A DNA stretch of 64,000 nucleotides, from positions 33,649,001 through 33,713,000 of the forward strand of contig NC_091677.1 in assembly GCF_042453785.1 (NCBI RefSeq), read 5' to 3'. The position numbers and the translations under genes are program-made. Position 1 is the first letter of the stretch. Each line of letters opens with the position of its first letter. Origin of the DNA: Malus domestica. Taxonomy: Eukaryota; Streptophyta; Magnoliopsida; Rosales; Rosaceae. A model generated the notes under the pieces. It saw nothing but the letters and a program-made list of their open reading frames with translations, was not told the DNA's origin and did not search any database. Shown here piece after piece: positions 1 to 10,651 of the stretch.

Positions 1-1070
1 ATCTTCAACATCTTATGCTTCTAAAGAAGATACCACATCTGCCTGAGGAACATATAAGGCAAGTGAGAAGGATACAAGGAAGCATGTGGAGACAAGCGTA
101 ACAGAACACGTGCTGATACATCCACTACTTTGTCAACAGCAAAAGTATCTCATATCATCAAGGTGGAACGTACTTTAGATTTGATGGACTTATTTTGACT
201 CTCAAATTCTTGAGTCGGCCTTATACTCTAGAGGAAACCAGAAAACCCTCCAGCCCAGTTCAAGAATAAGCATGTGGAAAGTTACTTCTTCAAAAGCAAA
301 AGTATCTCATGTCATCTCTTTTCCATTTGCTTCTCCTTATCCTTGGTGTTGTTTACGACACAAGGAGAAGAAAAACAATCAACCGGAAGCCGAAATCGAA
401 CCTCCGATCCAGGTTGCTTGCTTGGAAGTCTGATTGCTTACCTTGTCTGTTACCTCCTTCGGCAAATCTCCTAACTCGGCGACTTGGGGGACTCTTACTA
501 TAGGGTTTGTATCGCACTTGACCAAGCCCGAAACTACAAGTAAGCTTCAAGTGAAATTGATACATTACCTTGTGCATCTTCATCGGTTAAAGATACTATC
601 CCTGGATGGAGGAAAAGTACTTCCAGAGAAGATGTCACATCTACATATGAGACAGATAAGGCAAGTGAAAATGATACCACACTCTGATACTATCCCAACC
701 GAGGAGCTTCCCTTACTCGGGAACTTAGGGGAGCACTGTTTGTACCATACTTGACCAATCCTGAAACTACTGAGCACCGGTCAACGTTATACCGTCAAGG
801 ACCCAGAAGAGTTTCCCTCCAACTAGGAGGCCAATCACAGCGCGACAAGTGTCGACATCAGAAGCCAATCATAACGTGACACGTGTCAACATCAGAAGCC
901 AATCACAACACGACACGTGTCAATGTAAGAATGAAACTAGAAACTCTCTTCTATAAATAGAGATCATTCTCTCACAATATTTCATAATGTCATTTGTACT
1001 AAATCATTCACTAGTACTCACTAAAGGAGAGTCTGAACCTATGTACTTATGTAAACCCTTCACAATTAAT
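1..1070 (+). mobile_element. LTR-like sequence with promoter-type repeats
   Basis: No coding sequence is convincing here. Three 34-bp units start at 827, 861 and 895; each has a CCAAT box and an ACACGTGT-like G-box core. A TATA box (CTATAAATAG, 951-960) follows about 25 bp after the last unit. This enhancer-plus-TATA layout, placed beside other LTR-derived sequence, suggests the U3/R part of a plant LTR retrotransposon. The family was not identified and the LTR ends were not found. Confidence 0.4.
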
Positions 1071-1364
1071 GAGAAAAATTACATTTAAGTCCCCCAAGTA
1101 TTTGTACGAGGTCTAAATACGAGGCCCAATATATGGTATAAACAGTAGTCCCCCAAGTCTTCAGTTAAGAGAGTATTTTGACTGGAGACTTGAAATTCAG
1201 TCTATGTGTGGGCCGAAGTAACTAGATGTCGTCTATAACTGATGCTCGATATAAGGCAATACTCAATTTGAAATGATGCTCAACTAGAAGTAACACACGC
1301 TGCGAGGCTCGTGGCTTATGTTACCTTGGTTGGCTCGACTTTGTGGCGTTTGAAGGTGAGGGGG

Positions 1365-1615
1365 TCCTTTTTATAGAATAAGGGCTCACTCCTCAATACA
1401 TAAATGATGGGCTAGAGTTGATGCTCTCTAATAATGGTGATGGAGTCCCTTTTATAGAATAAGGGCTCGCTCCTCAGTACATGAATAATGGGTTAGGAGT
1501 GATGCTTGTGGCGATACGGTTGCTCAGCTGGCGGCATTGCTCTCTACTGAAGGTAAGGGAGTCCCTTTTATAAAATAAAGGCTCGCTCCTCAATACATAA
1601 GTGATGGGTTAAGTC
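1365..1615. repeat. Degenerate repeats, period about 70-120 bp
   Basis: The phrase TCCTTTTATAGAATAAGGGCTC followed by a CTCCTCA...ACAT...GATGGG tail recurs at about 1375, 1448 and 1565. A related copy occurs inside the LTR at about 4328. The unit resembles LTR U3/R sequence amplified within the element. Confidence 0.5.
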
Positions 1616-1816
1616 CCCCAAGTATTTTTCATGAGGCCCAGTTGAGGCCCAATATATGGTACATAATGTAGTCCCCCAAGTCTTCGGTCAATAGAGCCTG
1701 TTGGCTGAAAACTTCAAATTGAATCCATGTATGGGCCAAAGTGGCGGTTATTCGGATGCGGTATTTGTATACCTTGCACTGAAGCTTTGTAGGTGAAGCT
1801 TTGCGAGTGAAGCTTT

Positions 1817-1910
1817 GAAGCTAGAGCTCTGTAAATGAAGCTTTCGAAGCTGGAGCTCTGTAAATGAAGCTTTTGAAGCTAGAGCTTTTGTAAATGAAGT
1901 TTTTGAAGCT
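1817..1910. repeat. 29-30-bp minisatellite (GAAGCTAGAGCT...)
   Basis: Units beginning GAAGCT start at 1817, 1846, 1875 and 1905 and contain GTAAATGAAG. The block lies in the interior of the non-autonomous LTR element. Confidence 0.7.
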
Positions 1911-1920
1911 AATTGACATA

Positions 1921-2108
1921 AGTGATGCTCATGAATTTTTATGTTGATTGACATGAGTGATGCTCATGAATGTTTATGTTGATTAACATGAGTGATGCTC
2001 ATGAATGTTGACATGAGTGATGCTTATGAATGTTTATGTATGATTGGATGAGTGATGCTCATGAATGTTTATGTATGATTGACATAAGTAATGCTCATGT
2101 ATGATTTG
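1921..2108. repeat. Minisatellite of GTGATGCTCATGAATGTTTATG units
   Basis: About six imperfect units of roughly 25-36 bp carry GATGCTCATGAATG and a GATTGACATGA tail. They follow directly on the 29-bp block. Confidence 0.65.
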
Positions 2109-2445
2109 AAGTACTGGGCGTACTTTTGATCACCTGGTTGGTGGCATGAAGGAGAGTACGGGTTGTACATTTCATCACCTGGTTGGTGGCATGAATGGCT
2201 AGTTGCCAAATGATATTAGAGTACGGGTTGTACATTTCATCACCTGGTTGGTGGCATGAATGACTAGTTGCCAAATGATATTTAGAGTACGGGTTGTATA
2301 TATTTCATTACCTGGTTGGTGGTGATAGCGGCATGTTGCCGAATAATTGTGGAGTACTGGGCGTACTTTTGATCACCTAGTTGGTGGTAATAGCGGCAAG
2401 TTGCCGAATAATTGTGGAGTACTGAGCGTACTTTTGATCGCCTGG
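2105..2445. repeat. About 66-bp minisatellite with CACCTGGTTGGTGGCATGAA
   Basis: At least five units contain GAGTAC, a GGGCGTAC or GGGTTGTAC variant, and CACCTGGTTGGTGG; several also contain GTTGCCAAATGATAT. They are non-coding and continue the minisatellite interior of the LTR element. Confidence 0.65.
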
Positions 2446-3498
2446 TTGGAGCTATTTTGGGCTTATGGGCCTTCGCCCTCTACATAACATTCCAGCCTAT
2501 TTATTTTGGGCTTTGCCCTTTTTTTTAATTACGCTCTAATGGGGTTTATACATATGTCTCCGAAAGATAATAAAAATAAATTACATCATTCGGGTAGGGT
2601 GTTTATTCCTTACTTTTGCAATGTTTTTCTGCTGCCCTCTCTCTGTCTCTTCACCTGGCAAACAGAAGGAATCATAATAATAGGAAAATCTTTTGCTTTT
2701 CTTCTTTTCTCTTTTCCTTTTTTCTTTTCACTTTTGCTTTCTCTCTGTCCTCTTTTGTTGCTTTTGTTTTTGTTTTCCATGTGCTCTCCTCGCTCCTGCT
2801 CTGATTTTTCTGTCGGCAGGACTTTCCCTCTTTTCAATCTTGGATCTCATTCGCCCTCCTTTGGTATGAGAAGAAAAGAAACAAGCACTGGGATTGCTTG
2901 AGAGTGAGATCCAGCAGCACGCCGTCCCCGGGTTCGCAGCGCCGGTCGACACTGACCAGTAATGGATTAAAAGAGTCTCTTCGTTTGCTATTTCTGACTT
3001 GCTGAATGAGTGAGTGGGTGAGTCGAAATGAGCGAATGGGGGCTGAGTTGAGCAGTGGGTCGGGGACGAGTTGGCATCCCGAACTGGGGTTGTGAAAACG
3101 GGCCGACCTTGTTGGCATACAGAGGGACTAAATCTCCTTCCTTGGCATACAGAACCGACACAACATAAATGACTTTCCGTCCTCTCTCTCTTCATTTCCT
3201 CATCAGATCTTCTCCTCTTTCTCGCCTGCGACAAGCATGGATCCCTGCGACAACATTTCCTAGAAGTCATGATGCGAAGAAATTGTCAGCAAGGAGGATG
3301 CTAATGATGAGATCAGGCCGCAACAGAGACGCCGCGAACTCGAGCTCAGCTTCTAACACGTTTAATCCATTCTTAGTTTGTGGTGGTGCCGCGCCATGCT
3401 TACGTAAATTTCACGTCGTCTAATGGCTTAGCTGACTTGGTCGGAAGTTACGGCGATTTAGACCACGACTCGCGAGACAGAGACGCTGACTTGTGCAA

Positions 3499-3894
3499 TT
3501 AGTGCAGTTGCAAGTCTTGGGGGACAAAAGCACAAACTCCAAAAGGTTTGTTGGGGAGCTGGCAGTCGATGCCAAAGCAGCAAGGCATGAAGATACAGGT
3601 GGTGGCTGAGCAGCACTTGCATGGCAAACACAACTGATATGGAGCCAGTCGCCGCCGTTGTGTATCGTGATTAGGTTTAGTCACGCCATTAATGAAAAGC
3701 TTATACTCCGTCGGACTAGCGGGATGAAATGTCTCCGTCGTTGTTGATTGCTTTAGGTTTGGCTCATACATCTCACCAGTTGCTGATGTAGGGTTAATCG
3801 TTAATAGCAACCCCATGATGCAGATTAAGAAAACCACCAACTTTATGGTGTTACTGTTTGTGGAGTCGTCCACATCTCGCAGCCAAGCAAACAC
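3499..3894 (-). pseudogene. Degenerate Cys-rich secreted protein gene
   Basis: The reading frame contains a hydrophobic signal-like stretch (IKLVVFLICIMGLLL) and then a Cys-rich C-terminal part with CLPCKCC, CCFGIDC and LPNKPFGVC. This resembles a small plant secreted/membrane protein family of unknown function; I cannot name it. Two frame breaks are visible. In-frame there is no ATG before the hydrophobic segment, while an ATG about 60 bp upstream is one frame off. At the 3' end a run of five C (GGGGG at 3519-3523 on +) shifts the frame just before a would-be CNC..C ending, so the frame ends QDLQLH instead. It sits inside the LTR element in the same orientation, which suggests a captured copy. 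Homopolymer sequencing or assembly error is the alternative for the 3' break. Confidence 0.5.
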
Positions 3895-4103
3895 AAAAGA
3901 GAGAGAGATGATTGGAGAACGAAACTTTGTGTGGTATTTTGTCTTGCAGTTGCAGAGAGAGACTGAGTGGGAGGGGAGGTGGCTCCGTGGGTTTTCTTGA
4001 ATAGTTTTGGGTTCTTGGTTTCTGCAAATTCACGGTGGAGGTGAAAAAAAATGAAAGAGAACCGACATAGTTTTTTGTGTCGATTCCCGCAAACGGCGCC
4101 AAA

Positions 4104-4453
4104 TGTTGATGCACAAAACCGGATGGTCTTAGAACAACGTAAATCCGACCGTGAATCTGCATGAAATGTAAATAACACAAGATATATCATGGTTCACCCC
4201 AAGGTTTGGGCTACGTCCACATTGATTATGTATTTATTTGAGGGAGAGAGAGCTCTGAGAGTGAGAGCTTTGAAAGGGGGTGAGAGGGCCTAAGAATTGG
4301 TCTCCCTTAATTGTGAGGGTGAAGGGTCCTTTTATAGAATAAGGACTCCTCACTTATTACATATTTGCCCATTCCTTTATCACATAATTACATTTAAGTC
4401 CCCCGAGTATTTGTACGAGATCTAAATACGAGGCCCAATATATGGTATAAACA
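4104..4453 (-). repeat. LTR (350 bp) of the non-autonomous element
   Basis: The ends are TGTT...AACA on either strand. On the minus strand a CTATAAAAGG TATA-like box lies near 4325-4335, and the LTR is followed two bases later by the TGGCGCC primer-binding site. The TGTTTATACC end recurs at 1144. Confidence 0.5.
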
Positions 4454-5684
4454 GTATGGTAAGAAAATGAAGAAATATCATGATTTTATATCTGATACTT
4501 TGCCAAATTAACAACCTAGTTCTCTTATCCAACCCCGAATTTGCTATTTTACACATTTTTTCAACCAAATGAACCTTGAGTCCTTCTAGTGCTGCAGATA
4601 CAAAAACTGCAAATGACAAGTCTGTCCACATTCATCCAAAATACACACAAAAACAAATGAAGGGACACATTCAAACTCCAAAAAACTGCATAGAATAAAC
4701 TCCAAGCCTTCAATGGTAGTAGTACGAATTTGTCTTTGTATAATAAGTTCAAATATAAAACAATGATTGCCAAAAACTTCAACTACTACAAAAATTTTAG
4801 AAAATAATTCACCAAAAACTAAAACCTTTAGTTTATATTTTCCACATATTGTTTTTCTAGCTAATAGCTACAACAGTAAATCCATATGAAATCAAATGTT
4901 AACCAAGCTGCAAATCTTAACAGTGGAAACCTCGCTTGTATATGCATATCTGATGATGCATGCCAGTCCATATGCAATCAAATCTAAATAGTCCATATGC
5001 GGTATGCATACGTGCTGATGCTGAAGCTCGCTTGTTCTTATCGGATTCGATCGATTCGATTGATTCAAAAATGGTGGAATTCTAATTAAATTGAAAACGA
5101 AAAAGAGACTAGATTGAGAGGGAGAGAGACAAATTCAATCCGATTCGATTGCAAAAATGGAGGTATTGTTTCTATGCAAAGAAGAGGTCAAGATTAGATG
5201 GAGAGATCAAGAAAGGGAGAAAGAAAGATCGAGAAATAGAGACTGGGCGAAAACTTCCGGAATGGTGGAGAGTGATTAAACGGCAAAGGTTTGCTGTCAA
5301 GGGCAAAACTGGAAACTCATTGCTTGGGCCAGTTTTATTGGCCTTGTTTGATTATGAATTTGTCCTAACCATTAAATAAACTTATAACATGGTTTTTGGT
5401 TAAAATTCAAAGTTTTCAAGCCATTTTTATTAGTTTTCCTTTAAAATTTCTTTGATATGATCAATATTTCTATGGAAATATCTAACAAATCTGGGAAAGA
5501 TATGTAATTGGGAGTGAAGTCTAAAATTCACCTCATATCAGATGAACTTTCAAGTTTAGGTTAAAATCGACTATCGTCGACATTTCTGACACATTTGTTA
5601 AAATCGTAGAAATTCTTATATTTTGTCCATACCAATTTTTGACAATCCTTACATTGTCTGCTTTGAGCCCCGACCACGTCCTCA
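4454..5684. other. AT-rich intergenic, no gene seen
   Basis: Short open frames only, without recognisable domains. A GA-rich stretch at 5100-5260 gives a Lys/Arg/Glu-rich 76-residue frame that looks like low complexity. About 5391-5450 matches part of the MITE seen at about 40173-40232 (AAAGTTTTCAAgCcATTTT). Confidence 0.6.
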
Positions 5685-5935
5685 CGATTTTGTTTCTAGG
5701 AACTCACACGAGAACTTCTCAATAGGTCACCCATCATTGGTCTGGGAAATCACATGAGAACTTCCCAATGGGTCACCCATCATGGGATTGCTCTAGCGCA
5801 AACTCGCTTAACTTCGGAGTTCCTATGGAATCTGAAGCCAATGAGTTCCCAAAAGACCTCGTGCTAGGTAGAGATGAGAATATACATATAAGGCTTACAG
5901 GATCCTCAGCCCTGGGCGATGTGGGATCTTACAAT
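5685..5935 (-). mobile_element. Solo Cassandra-type LTR with 5S-like domain
   Basis: This is the reverse complement of the LTRs at 6000-6598. It includes the 5S-rRNA-like part (CTTAACTTCGGAGTTCC, GGTCACCCATCAT) and the GGCGATGTGGGATCTTACA end. About 50 bp (GGAACTCACACGAGAACTTC...CACCCATCAT) is duplicated at its left side. A short internal-like tail (CCCCCCTTAG) follows. Confidence 0.6.
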
Positions 5936-5999
5936 CCGCCCCCCTTAGAAAATTCCGTCCCTAAAATTTATGCACACTAGCACAACAACATATCCACAT

Positions 6000-6598
6000 T
6001 GTAAGATCTCACATCGCCCATGGGTGAGGATCATGTAAGCTTTATATGTATATTCTCTCATCTACCTAGCACGAGGCTTTTTGGGAACTCACTGGCTTTA
6101 GATTCCATAGGAACTCCGAAGTTAAGCGAGTTCCCATGATGGATGACCCACTGGGAAGTTCTCGTGTGAGTTCCTAGAAACAAAATAGTAAGGGCGTGGT
6201 AGGGGCCCAAATCGGACAATATCGTGCTACGGCAGAGTCGAGCCCGGGATGTGACAATTTGGTATCAGAGCCAATCTCTGGCCGGAATTATGCCGACGAG
6301 GACGTCGGGCCCCTAAGGGGGTGGATTGAAAGATCCCACATCGCCCAGCGGTGAGGATCCTGTAAGCCTTATATGTATATTCACATCTCTACCTAACACG
6401 AGGCATTTTGGGAACTCACTGGCTTTGGATTCCATAGGAACTCCGAAGTTAAGCAAGTTCGCGCGAGAGCAATCCCATGATGGATGACCCACTGGGAAGT
6501 TCTCGTGTGAGTTCCCAGAAACAAAATCGTAAGGGCGTGGTATGAGCCCAAAGCGGACAATATTGTGTTACAACGGAGTTGAGCCTCGGGATGGGACA
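6000..6598 (+). mobile_element. Cassandra TRIM element, two LTRs
   Basis: LTR 6000-6256 starts TGTAAGATCTCACATCGCCC and ends GGGATGTGACA. LTR 6327-6598 starts TGAAAGATCCCACATCGCCC and ends GGGATGGGACA. Between them a PBS (TGGTATCAGAGC, 6260-6271, initiator Met-tRNA type) and a polypurine tract (CCTAAGGGGGTGG) are visible, and there is no coding region. Each LTR holds a stretch like 5S rRNA: ACTCCGAAGTTAAGC, then GATGACCCACTGGGAAGTTC and CTCGTG. No matching target-site duplication was seen, which fits a rearranged head-to-head arrangement with the solo LTR to the left. Confidence 0.8.
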
Positions 6599-6724
6599 TG
6601 ATATATCCGTCGATATTTCTATAAATTTGCATATCGATATTTCTGCTAGTACCAATTTTTGACACGCAACTCTTTTGCATGTGCATGAGCGCGCGTGCCA
6701 AAAAAGCTAGTATTAACAATAATA

Positions 6725-6915
6725 CAATGGGGGTTAGTTAGGAGGGAGAGATTTTTTCAGTGTGACCGAAACACGGGGTAGTACACCACGTGTTACTATG
6801 CAAATTGTAAGATATGTGTGTTAAAAAGTTAATATCTTAAAAAATAAAAAATTTCACCACTTATATAAAAGTACGTGATGTACCATCCGTGTTTCAGTCA
6901 CAATAAAAAAATTCT
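6725..6915. mobile_element. MITE with GAGATTTTTTCAGTGTGAC inverted ends
   Basis: The left end GAGATTTTTTCAGTGTGACCG and right end GTCACAATAAAAAAATTCTC are inverted. A diverged relative with the same interior order (ACACG, CACGTG, TTAATA, TTTCACCA, GATGTA) lies at 40284-40447. Confidence 0.6.
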
Positions 6916-7702
6916 CATGAGGAGGGAGGGAGGTACCGGTGTACATAGGGAAGTTACCACTCCACGTGTTTTAGTTATGTGACCGCCAATTCAGAGGACA
7001 CCCACCGCCAACGGGTTACCGACTTTGGCTTGTTTGGCTAGTCGACAAACCACACGCAGAGACCAACGTTATATCTCTATCGTCTCTCTCCCTCTCCTTA
7101 TGCAGCAGATGCATGTATAGCAATCAATATATGAAACTGATCAAACCCAAACCCCATTAAGTAAAATGGTCAAAAAAATATTCCAAGAATTTTGTAAAGG
7201 AGAACAATAATCCAAATAATGAAACGACAAAGACAAGAATCCGAGATGGCTTGAGTTCTGGAGCGATGCTGTCGTAGATCGTCGCCGGAGGAACTCAACC
7301 CCTTTCTCAGCCTCGTGCTCGTGGATCGTCGTCGATGATGGGTCGTCGATGATGGATCGTCGTCGATGATGGGTCGCCGAGTTCTCTAAACACCAGAGCT
7401 CTATTTTCAAAAATTCTTTTGAACTTCAACCCTGGTAAAAAAAAGAATTCGATTGCCAAAAACGGAACCAAAAATATTGGTGGAATGTGAAGCTACAATA
7501 AGTTTACAAACTGAGGACAAGATGGTAAATAATAGATAACGATGGAATAGAGAAGCTAGCAAAGAAGTTTTGAACTTGGGAGGAGGATAAGAAGATGCAG
7601 TTGAGTTTTTATCACCTTGTGTTTCGATTGTATAAAATGATCAAATCAATTGTAAATGTGCAGTAGATAATTGTGGTTTGTTACGTTGTTAAATAAATTC
7701 TA
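6916..7702. other. Intergenic, no gene seen
   Basis: A small GATGATGGGTCGTCGATGATGG minisatellite occurs at about 7313-7376. The minus-strand frame over it is low complexity. Confidence 0.6.
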
Positions 7703-10651
7703 TATATACTAAAACTCAGTTCAAGAGTTTCACTGTAAAGTTTTATTACACCTCATGCGTTTAATACATTTTTTAGCTTTCACTAGAGATTTATGCCCGC
7801 GAGTTGCTGTGAGATTGGAAATTGTATCAAATGGTCTAGATTAAAACAATCAATTCAATCAAGATCCATATTCTCAACAAACAAACTGTAACGGAGAACG
7901 TGATCAAGGATTTGATCAAAATGCACAGCGGAATCAACAACTACTACTCAACACTACACAATCCAAAACAGTAATGATATTAAGTTTTTTTTAAAACCTG
8001 ATTGTACTAAGCGATTCTTTCAATAATATGATAAATTAAATAAAAGATCACTACCAATAGTTTAGATTAAAACAATCAATTCAATCAAGATCCATACTCC
8101 AACAGTTAGACAACTAAAAGCGAAGAGTTGAGAGAAGAAACAACACAAATGACTGGTTCCCCGAAAACGATTTAAGTAGAGTTAAAAAAAAAAGGGTTTA
8201 GTCATGACCAAATTTAAGAAGTCACTAAAACCAAAGCTCAATTGCAAACCTCCTTGTATTCCATGTATGCAATGACTGCAAGTCTGCTAATATGTTCAGT
8301 CATGTTGACCTGTATAAAGAAAAACTCATTTAGTTCATAGCAAATTGTGAGTCATTCTGAATATAAAAACTTCCTTTTTCAATCACCCATCTAAATAAAA
8401 AAATCAACTCCAAAATTGATGATCAGAAGTAACGCGGAATACACTAACGAATGAAATGCAGTTGAGTGACTCTAATTACACTAACGCGGACCCTATCTCT
8501 GAAGAAAACTAAAGAGAAGAACAATAGTTGTGAAGAGTTATCAACCAAAGTACAAAGACCATAAAGCATGAAATGTTCAAGAAGAGCAGAATTCCACTCC
8601 ACTGATGCATATTGCTGTCACAGCTCTGAGAATAGCTTACTAAACCAATCTAACTCCATCATAAATTGGAAAGCTCATTCGACAAAAGGCTATATTTAAA
8701 AAAGGTTCATGTATCTGCCCAATTATACAAACAATTTTGCTAAGGAATGCCTTTCCAATCTCCTCCTACAGCAACAGACTCTGCATGTACAATTTGATAG
8801 TGTTTCTACCAGATAATATAGCCAATGGGATTAACAATTATTAAAGTTGACCCTCCACTACAACTATCCATTCTGCTATATATTCATTCTCTTGCAAAAC
8901 GTTCAAAAGGATGATAAGAAAATCTTGTGTATATAAATTATAGCCGATGGTATATGTCCGTTCTCTTCTACCATTATAACCAATGAGATATATACATTCT
9001 CTTCTACCATTAGATATATAAGAAAATAACTATTTAACCGAAAATGAAGATCTAAAAGCTAGCCACTGTACATGTTCTGTCCATTCTATTCTACCATTGA
9101 AGCATGCATGTTAAGAAAATTTTGTAAATCTAAACGCTTATTTCAAACAGAGCATGTCCATTCAGCTCTTAAAACCGAAAGAAAAGATTTAGGTTTCTTT
9201 CTTACCCAAATCCACCAATTTGAATCAAATCTCTGCAACCCTTCCAATCAAACGCAAATTAATACAACTCTACAATCAATAAACAAAACGCAAGTTAATA
9301 CAACACTGCAGTCAATAAACAAAACCCACATCAAAAATTCAACAAAGAAAGAGAATCCAGAAACCAAACCTATCAATCAATTCCTAAAATCAACAATAAA
9401 GAAAAAATTTCAATAAATAAGTATCTAACTCCACAAATAAACAAAGGCCCATATCAAATAATTCACAAAAATTAATACCAACTAAAGAATTACCTTCCAA
9501 GAGATGGAGACTCCGAGTAGGCTTCCAATAATGATTTGATTGATAAGGAAATAGTTGTAGGCCATGGGATATCACTTTGGGAATTTCATGGTTTACCTTT
9601 TCTTTTAAAATGAGGTCGCACTTGGTGCAATGGCAAGTGCCTTCGCCCATGAGCGGTAGGTCTCGGGTTCGAGACTTGGGAGCAGCCTCTCCATAAATGG
9701 GGGTAAGGCTAGCCGACATTCACCTCTCCCAAACCCTGCGTAAAGCGGGAGCCTTGTGCACTGGGTACAACCTTTTCTTTTAAAATGGGTTAATACTTGA
9801 TCATCCAGTCCTCCAACTTTCTGTTTCTCAATCTTCAGCAAGAGGATTGAAATCAGATCCATTAAGTTTTAGAAGAAACAAAGTTAGAGGAAAAAAATGG
9901 TGTCTCCTACATCAAGCAATGAAAATGCAAATTCCTTGGACGTAAAAGAAGGCAAGCGTGGAATGCTTACTCAAGCTCAATTGAAGTTGAACGGGTCAGA
10001 GACAGAAACAGAAGCCAAGGAGGAGAAATAACGGTCAACGCTGAACTTGCGGCTGAGGCGAGTTCGAGAGCGATAGATTCAGATTTTTTCTGTTTTGAAT
10101 ATATATACAACTAATTTACCATTCAATCATATTAGTGGAAAACAATTAAACCGTAAAATTAACAACAATTAAATCTTAGGAAGACCAAATTTCCTGTAAT
10201 TCAAAAAACCCAAATGAAAAGCTGTAGACAGTCAGCATCAAATCTATACCTTGAGTACATGATGATGAGGTCGCGAGGTATATGCCAATGGTGAAGGCCG
10301 ATGTAAAGCAATTCAGAAAAGCGTGTTGAGGAGGCGTTGATGGTGGTCGAGCAGCTCGAATCGGCAAGGAAGTTGTCACAGTGTAAGGAGAATGGCTGAA
10401 GGCGTTGTTGTCGTGGAGGAAGTGGCGAGGGGGGAGAGCTAGAAAATCTGTTCTGGAAGCAAATGAAAGAGCCCCTGCATTTCCAACCCTCTTCCCTTAC
10501 ACGATGAGCAACACGTGTATAGGAGTGGTATATTAGTAATTTAACTGTGTAACTCACAATAAAAAGCTTAGAATGGATAGCTAATGAAGGGCAAATCCGC
10601 CCTTTTACTATTTCTGAACAGTGCTAAAACTCAACTGAGTTTTAGTATATA
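7703..10651. mobile_element. Candidate 2.95-kb element with inverted termini
   Basis: The left terminus TATATACTAAAACTCAGTT (7703 on) and the right terminus AACTGAGTTTTAGTATATA (to 10651) are exact reverse complements over 19 bp. The next bases also pair loosely to a CACTGT/ACAGTG motif. The interior has no transposase. It contains an Au-type SINE (9613-9770), and a GCCCGCGAGTTGCTG motif at about 7795 that recurs at 10662 and about 47600. The element appears inserted at the TA-rich left edge of the next repeat region. Confidence 0.45.
9613..9770 (+). mobile_element. Au-type SINE with 17-bp target duplication
   Basis: This is a tRNA-derived SINE. An A-box-like TGGTGCAATGGCAAGTG and a B-box-like GGTCTCGGGTTCGAGACTT are followed by the family-typical GGAGCAGCCTCTCC and GTAAAGCGGGAGCC segments and a GTGCACTGGGTACAA end. 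It is flanked by the perfect direct repeat CCTTTTCTTTTAAAATG at 9596-9612 and 9771-9787. The perfect duplication suggests a recent insertion. Confidence 0.85.

Larger units (their letters stand above)
1071..4453 (-). mobile_element. Non-autonomous LTR element, 3' LTR truncated
   Basis: Read on the minus strand, an LTR at 4453-4104 starts TGTT and ends AACA. It is followed by a primer-binding-site-like TGGCGCCGTTTGCGGGAA (4101-4084), close to the tRNA-complementary PBS of many plant Ty3 elements. A second copy of the LTR start (TGTTTATACC onward) lies at 1144-1071, preceded by a purine-rich GACTTGGGGGAC tract that would serve as polypurine tract. That copy loses similarity after about 74 bp. 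The interior (1145-4103) has minisatellites and a degenerate Cys-rich gene but no gag or pol. The element boundaries are inference from these pairs. Confidence 0.45.

Noticed and set aside
2728-3270. 180-residue open frame, minus strand
   Set aside because: Lys/Glu-rich and Ser/Pro-rich by turns, overlaps CT-rich low complexity, no domain, competing frames on the other strand.
4422-4782. Hydrophobic frames on the minus strand
   Set aside because: AT-rich sequence gives Phe/Leu/Val-rich frames by chance; partly inside the LTR.
6060-6180. Possible true 5S rRNA gene
   Set aside because: The 5S-like stretch is partial, diverged and embedded in both LTRs of a TRIM element, as in Cassandra.
9072-9416. 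114-residue Asn/Thr-rich frame
   Set aside because: Low-complexity repeats (INKTQVNTTLQS) from AT-rich DNA; no start context or domain.
9613-9690. Possible tRNA gene
   Set aside because: The A and B boxes are part of a SINE; no cloverleaf of tRNA size was found.
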